Source of the DNA: Desertivirga arenae
GTDB lineage: Bacteria; Bacteroidota; Bacteroidia; Sphingobacteriales; Sphingobacteriaceae
NCBI RefSeq assembly: GCF_017355785.1
Contig: NZ_JAFEWE010000016.1
Coordinates: 1 to 64,000 of the forward strand
Length of the DNA stretch: 64,000 bases
Direction: 5' to 3'
Part shown: one piece after another, positions 63,001-64,000 of the stretch
How positions within the stretch are numbered: the first letter of the stretch is position 1
Layout: every line of letters starts with the position of its first letter
Program-made: the position numbers and the translations under genes
Notes under the pieces: generated by a model
The model's database searches: none
What the model was told of the DNA's origin: nothing
The model's input: the letters and a program-made list of their open reading frames with translations, nothing else

Positions 63001-63267
63001 ACTTTAGCAAATAATACCGGAACAACTTTGAAGGTTTTGTCTGATAACTCGCTTCTGCAAGTTGCCGCCCTGCCTTATACTGACGAGCAAATGGCGCCGG
63101 TAGAGTACCGGATTGACCTGCCCGAGAGTAATACTACAGCATTAAGCATCGGCTATAAAACACTTGGAGTAGGCTCGAACGCGTGTGGCCCCAAACCAAT
63201 GCCTCAATACACCGTTACCGCTGCTCCTGCATCCTTTTCCTATATATTAAGCTTATCTGTTAAGTAA
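60049..63267 (+). CDS. Glycoside hydrolase family 2 beta-galactosidase (LacZ-type)
   Basis: The 1072-residue protein has a signal peptide (LLLSAVINFSLQSLAQ) and the five-domain LacZ plan: sugar-binding domain (SLNGKWKFNWVSWPQKRPED; VPSNWQIKGYGTPFYRNIGY), two Ig-like domains, the barrel with GVNRHENWPEVGHAI, acid/base Glu494 (WSLGNECGTGGG) and nucleophile Glu574 (LCEFAHAMFNSMGS), and the C-terminal small-chain domain (FSYFGRGPMENYSDRKSGSE). It should hydrolyse terminal beta-galactosides in the periplasm. Other GH2 activities cannot be fully excluded. It lies between the GH89 and NagB genes. Confidence 0.92.
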   Translation: MMKFYGLLLSAVINFSLQSLAQVKATVDSAGEATVPAEIENPQILGINKSLAHATLMPYANLEEALNGNRRASSYAKSLNGKWKFNWVSWPQKRPEDFYKPAFDVSAWKDIEVPSNWQIKGYGTPFYRNIGYTFQKDFPRVMSTPPENYTAYKERNPVGSYRRTFTVPASWKGGRTFITFDGVDAGFFLWINGKKVGYSVNSRNAAEFDISSYLRPGENVIAVEVYQYTSGSYLEDQDMWRLSGIFRNVTLWRAPETHIRDFFIKTDLDENYKNGTTLISTKVINYSSKRISGKKLLATIYKGQDVIKSAEAQVPELGKGQEREVNLSIPVTNPDKWTAETPSLYTCVLQLVDKNGVSEILSQKIGYREIEIKGRVFMVNGVPIKLKGVNRHENWPEVGHAITEAQMIRDIEVIKQGNCNHVRTSHYSDDPRWYELCDQYGLYLVAEANVECHGLMDRFNDEPLMKQAIIDRNVANVESFKNHPSVIIWSLGNECGTGGGNFRTALEIVKKLDETRPTHYEGFSRDKTNPADLDSKMYSPIIPYENPSWKQKLLSSVELIAADTSLKKPFYLCEFAHAMFNSMGSLKEYGDLFDKYPSILGGAIWEFQDQGIYNRRDPKHPILAYGGGFGEFPNDHYFIHKGVVNSEREAKPHYPEMKYVFQWISVKPVDLQKGLVSIRNKYQFVNLDRFDATWELSENGIKRDSGKIDISNIGPRSEKQVFLPYSESATNSASIYHIRISFKLKQDELWAKKGFELASEQLELLASTRVAAKKDLGGAAKGPKLIVEEKKDLISVNGSMFQVVFDKAKGTIIDLVSNNNKLLKEGGGPVLHLWRAPHQEDDIYADKGWNEYGLKELNWKKESLVVNKLPAGSVKVTVVLKGLGKKDFTVNHKVIYTITADGSIRVENEVNSTKPELVLARMGVRMLLDKRYEQFSYFGRGPMENYSDRKSGSEIGIYKSTVMQQFTPYEKPMECGNHEDVRWATLANNTGTTLKVLSDNSLLQVAALPYTDEQMAPVEYRIDLPESNTTALSIGYKTLGVGSNACGPKPMPQYTVTAAPASFSYILSLSVK

Positions 63268-63279
63268 TATCTGATCTGA

Positions 63280-64000
63280 ATGTTACGATTAAATTTATTA
63301 GAAGAGACACGGTTTGAAAAATTACCGGTAAGGATTTTTGAAAGTGAAGCAGAGGCTTCAAAGGTTGTTGCAAGGCGAATTAGCGATTTGATTCTAACCA
63401 GACAGCAACAAGATAAGATGGCTGTGTTGGGGCTTGCTACAGGGGTAACGCCAATTAAGGTTTATGCAGAGCTGGTACGATTGCATAAAGAAGAAGGATT
63501 AAGCTTCAAGAATGTGGTTACTTTTAATTTGGATGAATATTATCCAATGAAGCCAGATGCAGAACAGAGTTACGTCACCTTTATGCATGAGAACCTTTTC
63601 AAGCATATTGATATCGACCCCGCCAATATCCATATCCCGGATGGCACCCTTGACCGGAACGAGATTGAAGCCTTCTGCCTGAACTATGAACAGCAGATCA
63701 GTGACCTCGGCGGACTGGACCTGCAAATTTTAGGAATTGGAAGGACAGGGCATATTGGTTTTAATGAGCCCGGTTCTGCACCTAATTCAGGAACTCGTTT
63801 GGTTACCTTGAACGACTTGACCAGAAGGGATGCAGCCCGTGACTTTGGTGGAAAGCAAAACGTACCTACCAAGGCCATCACTATGGGAATAGGCACAATT
63901 TTTAAAGCCAGAGAGATTATTCTAATGGCCTGGAACTCGAAGAAGGCCCCTATTATTCGAAAGGCTGTAGAGGGAGAAATTTCTTCTGAGGTTCCGGCAA
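63280..64000 (+). CDS. nagB: Glucosamine-6-phosphate deaminase, long form, truncated at window end
   Basis: The frame is open from ATG 63280, 12 bp after the GH2 stop, to the right edge (240 codons). The opening MLRLNLLEETRFEKLPVRIF is the N-terminal extension of the two-domain Bacteroidota form, which carries an additional C-terminal LmbE-like domain that would lie outside the window. NagB motifs are LATGVTPIKVY, FNLDEYYPM (Asp85, equivalent of Asp72) and GIGRTGHIGFNEPGS (His158, Glu163). The position of Asp141 in the E. coli enzyme is Thr156. The enzyme converts GlcN-6-P to fructose-6-P and ammonia, completing use of GlcNAc released by GH89. Confidence 0.9.
   Translation, partial: MLRLNLLEETRFEKLPVRIFESEAEASKVVARRISDLILTRQQQDKMAVLGLATGVTPIKVYAELVRLHKEEGLSFKNVVTFNLDEYYPMKPDAEQSYVTFMHENLFKHIDIDPANIHIPDGTLDRNEIEAFCLNYEQQISDLGGLDLQILGIGRTGHIGFNEPGSAPNSGTRLVTLNDLTRRDAARDFGGKQNVPTKAITMGIGTIFKAREIILMAWNSKKAPIIRKAVEGEISSEVPA

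Overview
The window is from a Bacteroidota chromosome, most likely family Sphingobacteriaceae (Pedobacter-like). The evidence is the density of SusC/SusD pairs, an ECF sigma/FecR pair, SprB-repeat surface protein, TPR-HTH regulators, lipoproteins with very short SRP-type signals, and -7 boxes of the form TAnnTTTG. No rRNA, tRNA, CRISPR array, insertion sequence or prophage was recognised. All assignments were made by reading the sequence; no database search was run.

Layout. (1) 1-3745, minus: the N-terminal 1248 residues of a giant repeat-rich surface protein that runs off the left edge. (2) 3.9-7.4 kb: small genes, namely a lone 2-hydroxyacid-dehydrogenase-like N-domain, an acyltransferase, an SRPBCC/MarR pair with a readable promoter-operator, and a DinB protein. 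(3) 7.6-21.2 kb, minus: ECF sigma, FecR, SusC with STN domain, SusD-like, DUF5689 lipoprotein, outer-membrane barrel, and two extracytoplasmic phosphatases; this looks like a phosphoester acquisition locus under cell-surface signalling. (4) 21.4-29.1 kb, plus: a lipoprotein, a TPR-HTH regulator, then a TonB receptor, beta-helix lipoprotein and beta-propeller phytase operon preceded by Pho-box-like direct repeats. (5) 29.1-37.5 kb: sucC, a LolD-like ATPase with a lone pre-ATP-grasp domain and a HAD protein lacking its nucleophile, two tandem S41 peptidases, an atypical response regulator, an unknown protein and a YtxH protein. (6) 37.9-46.1 kb: GH95 fucosidase, AraC regulator, a DUF6266-like protein, amidase, CHASE3 histidine kinase, YjbR and BLUF proteins. 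(7) 46.9-64 kb: LacI regulator facing myo-inositol oxygenase, SusC, SusD, a purple-acid-phosphatase-like enzyme, an HGSNAT-like membrane protein, a sodium:solute symporter, GH89 alpha-N-acetylglucosaminidase, GH2 beta-galactosidase and the start of a long-form NagB.

How the parts fit. Regions 3, 4 and 7 together describe phosphorus and inositol scavenging: phosphatases and a phytase outside the cytoplasm, and an inositol oxygenase inside. Region 7 is unusual because phosphatase, alpha-GlcNAc-ase, beta-galactosidase and inositol oxygenase share one regulated locus, which suggests a glycosyl-inositol-phosphate substrate (plant GIPC or GPI-like head groups). Two intergenic elements (7371-7489 and 37599-37701, minus strand) share a layout of intrinsic terminator plus a UUUUCAUAGGU segment and may be copies of one undescribed small RNA family.
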